Below, one piece after another: positions 4,815 to 5,950 of a stretch of DNA of 5,950 nt. The translations under genes and the position numbers were made by a program. The stretch lies in assembly GCA_903911985.1 (NCBI GenBank), contig CAIWFP010000520.1:1-5950 (forward strand), given 5' to 3'. The notes beneath the pieces were generated by a model that was not told the origin of the DNA, did no database searches, and saw only the letters and a program-made list of their open reading frames with translations. This DNA comes from an uncultured Sphingomonadales bacterium (GTDB lineage Bacteria > Pseudomonadota > Alphaproteobacteria > Sphingomonadales > Sphingomonadaceae). How positions within the stretch are numbered: the first letter of the stretch is position 1; every line of letters starts with the position of its first letter.

Positions 4815-5950
4815 ATGGACCATTTTGCCTATCAGCACGGCGTTCTCCACGCCGAAGACGTTGCGCTTGCCGCCATTGCCGAGGCGGTGGGTACGCCCGC
4901 CTATGTCTATTCGCGCGCGACCCTTGCCCGCCATGCCCGGGTGTTTCGCGAGGGGCTGAGCCTGCTGCCGCGCGTTCACCTCGCCTATGCGGTGAAGGCC
5001 AATCCCAATCTGGCGGTGCTGAAGGTGCTGGCAGCGGAAGGCTTCGGCGCCGATGTCGTCTCGGTGGGCGAGATGGAGCGGGCGCTGGCCGCCGGCATGG
5101 CGCCAGAGGGCATCGTGTTTTCGGGCGTCGGCAAAACCGCTGTGGAAATGGCCCGCGCGCTGGAGGCTGGCATCGGCCAGTTCAACCTCGAAAGCGAGGA
5201 GGAGGGCGTGGAGCTGGCGGCGATCGCGGCGGCCATGGGCAAGGTCGCGAGCGCGGCCCTGCGGGTGAACCCCGATGTGGACGCGGGCACCCACGGCAAG
5301 ATTTCCACCGGCAAGGCCGAGAACAAGTTCGGCGTGCCCTATGACCGCGCCGATGGGATTTACGCGCGTCTGGCGGCGCTGCCGGGGCTCCAGATGCGCG
5401 GCCTTGCCGTGCATATCGGCAGCCAACTGGCGAGCCTTGCCCCGCTGGAGGCGGCCTTTGCCAAGATGGGTGATCTCATGCGCTCCATCCGGGCGCAGGG
5501 CCATTCGGTCACCCATATGGATCTGGGCGGTGGCATTGGCGTGCCCTATAAACCCGGCGATGTGTTCCCGAGCCCCGCCGATTACGGCGCGATGGTGGCG
5601 CGTGTCACCGCCGATTGGGATGCGACGCTGATGTTCGAGCCGGGCCGGGTGATCGCGGGCAATTCGGGTGTGCTGGTCACGCGGGTCATCCGGGTGAAGG
5701 AGGGGGTGGCCGCTCCCTTTGTGGTGGTGGATGCGGCGATGAACGACCTCGCCCGCCCGGCGCTGTACGACGCGTGGCACGATTTTCTCGCCGTTGCCCC
5801 CGATGGACAGCGGATGACCGCCAACATCGTCGGCCCCATCTGCGAAAGCTCCGATACCTTTGCCATGGGCCGCGAGATTGACGCGGTGCGCGCCGGTGAT
5901 CTGGCCGTGTTCCGCACCGCCGGGGCCTATGGCGCGACCATGGCCTCCAC
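4815..5950 (+). CDS. lysA: Diaminopimelate decarboxylase, cut off at the right edge
   Basis: LysA removes CO2 from meso-diaminopimelate to give lysine, the last step of the DAP pathway, using pyridoxal phosphate in the cytoplasm. The window holds the first 378 codons plus two bases; about 40 residues are missing compared with the usual 415-425. It is a fold-type III, alanine-racemase-like decarboxylase. Visible marks are the PLP lysine in YAVKANPN (Lys61), the HIGSQ motif (200-204), the phosphate-binding DLGGGIGVPY (236-245), EPGR (275-278), VDAAMND (305-311), the active-site PICESSD loop with Cys343 (341-347), and the C-terminal AYGATMAS (371-378) with its PLP-contacting tyrosine. All expected catalytic residues present so far are intact. 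MDHFAY is the start I expect for this family in sphingomonads. It follows the argH-lipoprotein pair in the same direction and is probably co-transcribed with them. Confidence 0.95.
   Translation, partial: MDHFAYQHGVLHAEDVALAAIAEAVGTPAYVYSRATLARHARVFREGLSLLPRVHLAYAVKANPNLAVLKVLAAEGFGADVVSVGEMERALAAGMAPEGIVFSGVGKTAVEMARALEAGIGQFNLESEEEGVELAAIAAAMGKVASAALRVNPDVDAGTHGKISTGKAENKFGVPYDRADGIYARLAALPGLQMRGLAVHIGSQLASLAPLEAAFAKMGDLMRSIRAQGHSVTHMDLGGGIGVPYKPGDVFPSPADYGAMVARVTADWDATLMFEPGRVIAGNSGVLVTRVIRVKEGVAAPFVVVDAAMNDLARPALYDAWHDFLAVAPDGQRMTANIVGPICESSDTFAMGREIDAVRAGDLAVFRTAGAYGATMAS

Noticed and set aside
2985..5780. A 931-codon open frame on the minus strand across argH, the small lipoprotein and lysA
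   Set aside because: It is antisense to three well-supported genes. Long antisense frames are expected in GC-rich coding DNA, and its His/Arg/Gly-rich translation shows no recognisable domain.

Overview
The window is GC-rich, densely packed DNA from an alphaproteobacterium. It most resembles Sphingomonadales such as Novosphingobium or Sphingobium, judging by the style of the ArgH and LysA proteins, the tlpA / argH / small lipoprotein / lysA order and the ECF sigma-F-like regulation. The genus is inferred from memory of the families, not from a search.

Left part (1-2451): a metal-stress 'bufferin' locus. It begins with the 3' end of an NrsF-type (DUF1109) membrane anti-sigma factor that keeps the two sensor cysteines 50 residues apart. 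A 93-bp gap follows, holding an exact match to the Caulobacter sigma-F promoter consensus (GTAACC-N16-CGAA). Then come bufA (a secreted Cys-rich precursor of a copper-sequestering RiPP, BufA2 type), bufB (a DUF692 multinuclear-iron enzyme that modifies Cys residues) and bufC (the DUF2063 partner protein). The inferred logic is that metal stress is sensed by NrsF, the sigma factor (presumably just upstream of the window) is released, and bufABC is switched on. A strong intrinsic terminator sits between bufA and bufB. It could act as an attenuator that makes precursor in excess over the modifying enzymes.

Two abnormalities mark this locus. bufB carries in-frame tandem repeat expansions in its N-terminus (three extra VDFVP units just before the first barrel strand, plus a duplicated PHFG). 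bufC is interrupted by an in-frame TAG after codon 96, at about the boundary of its two domains, while the rest of the frame stays intact. The bufferin operon may therefore be decaying, may be split, or may contain a sequencing error.

Right part (2477-5950): conserved chromosomal genes. A TlpA-like thioredoxin lipoprotein on the minus strand converges on bufC. Its TTG start overlaps, head to head, the likely GTG start of argH (argininosuccinate lyase, last step of arginine synthesis). argH is followed by a small LptM/YifL-like lipoprotein gene and by lysA (diaminopimelate decarboxylase, last step of lysine synthesis), which runs off the right edge. These three genes look like one operon. I saw no tRNA, rRNA, CRISPR array, insertion sequence or transposase in the window.
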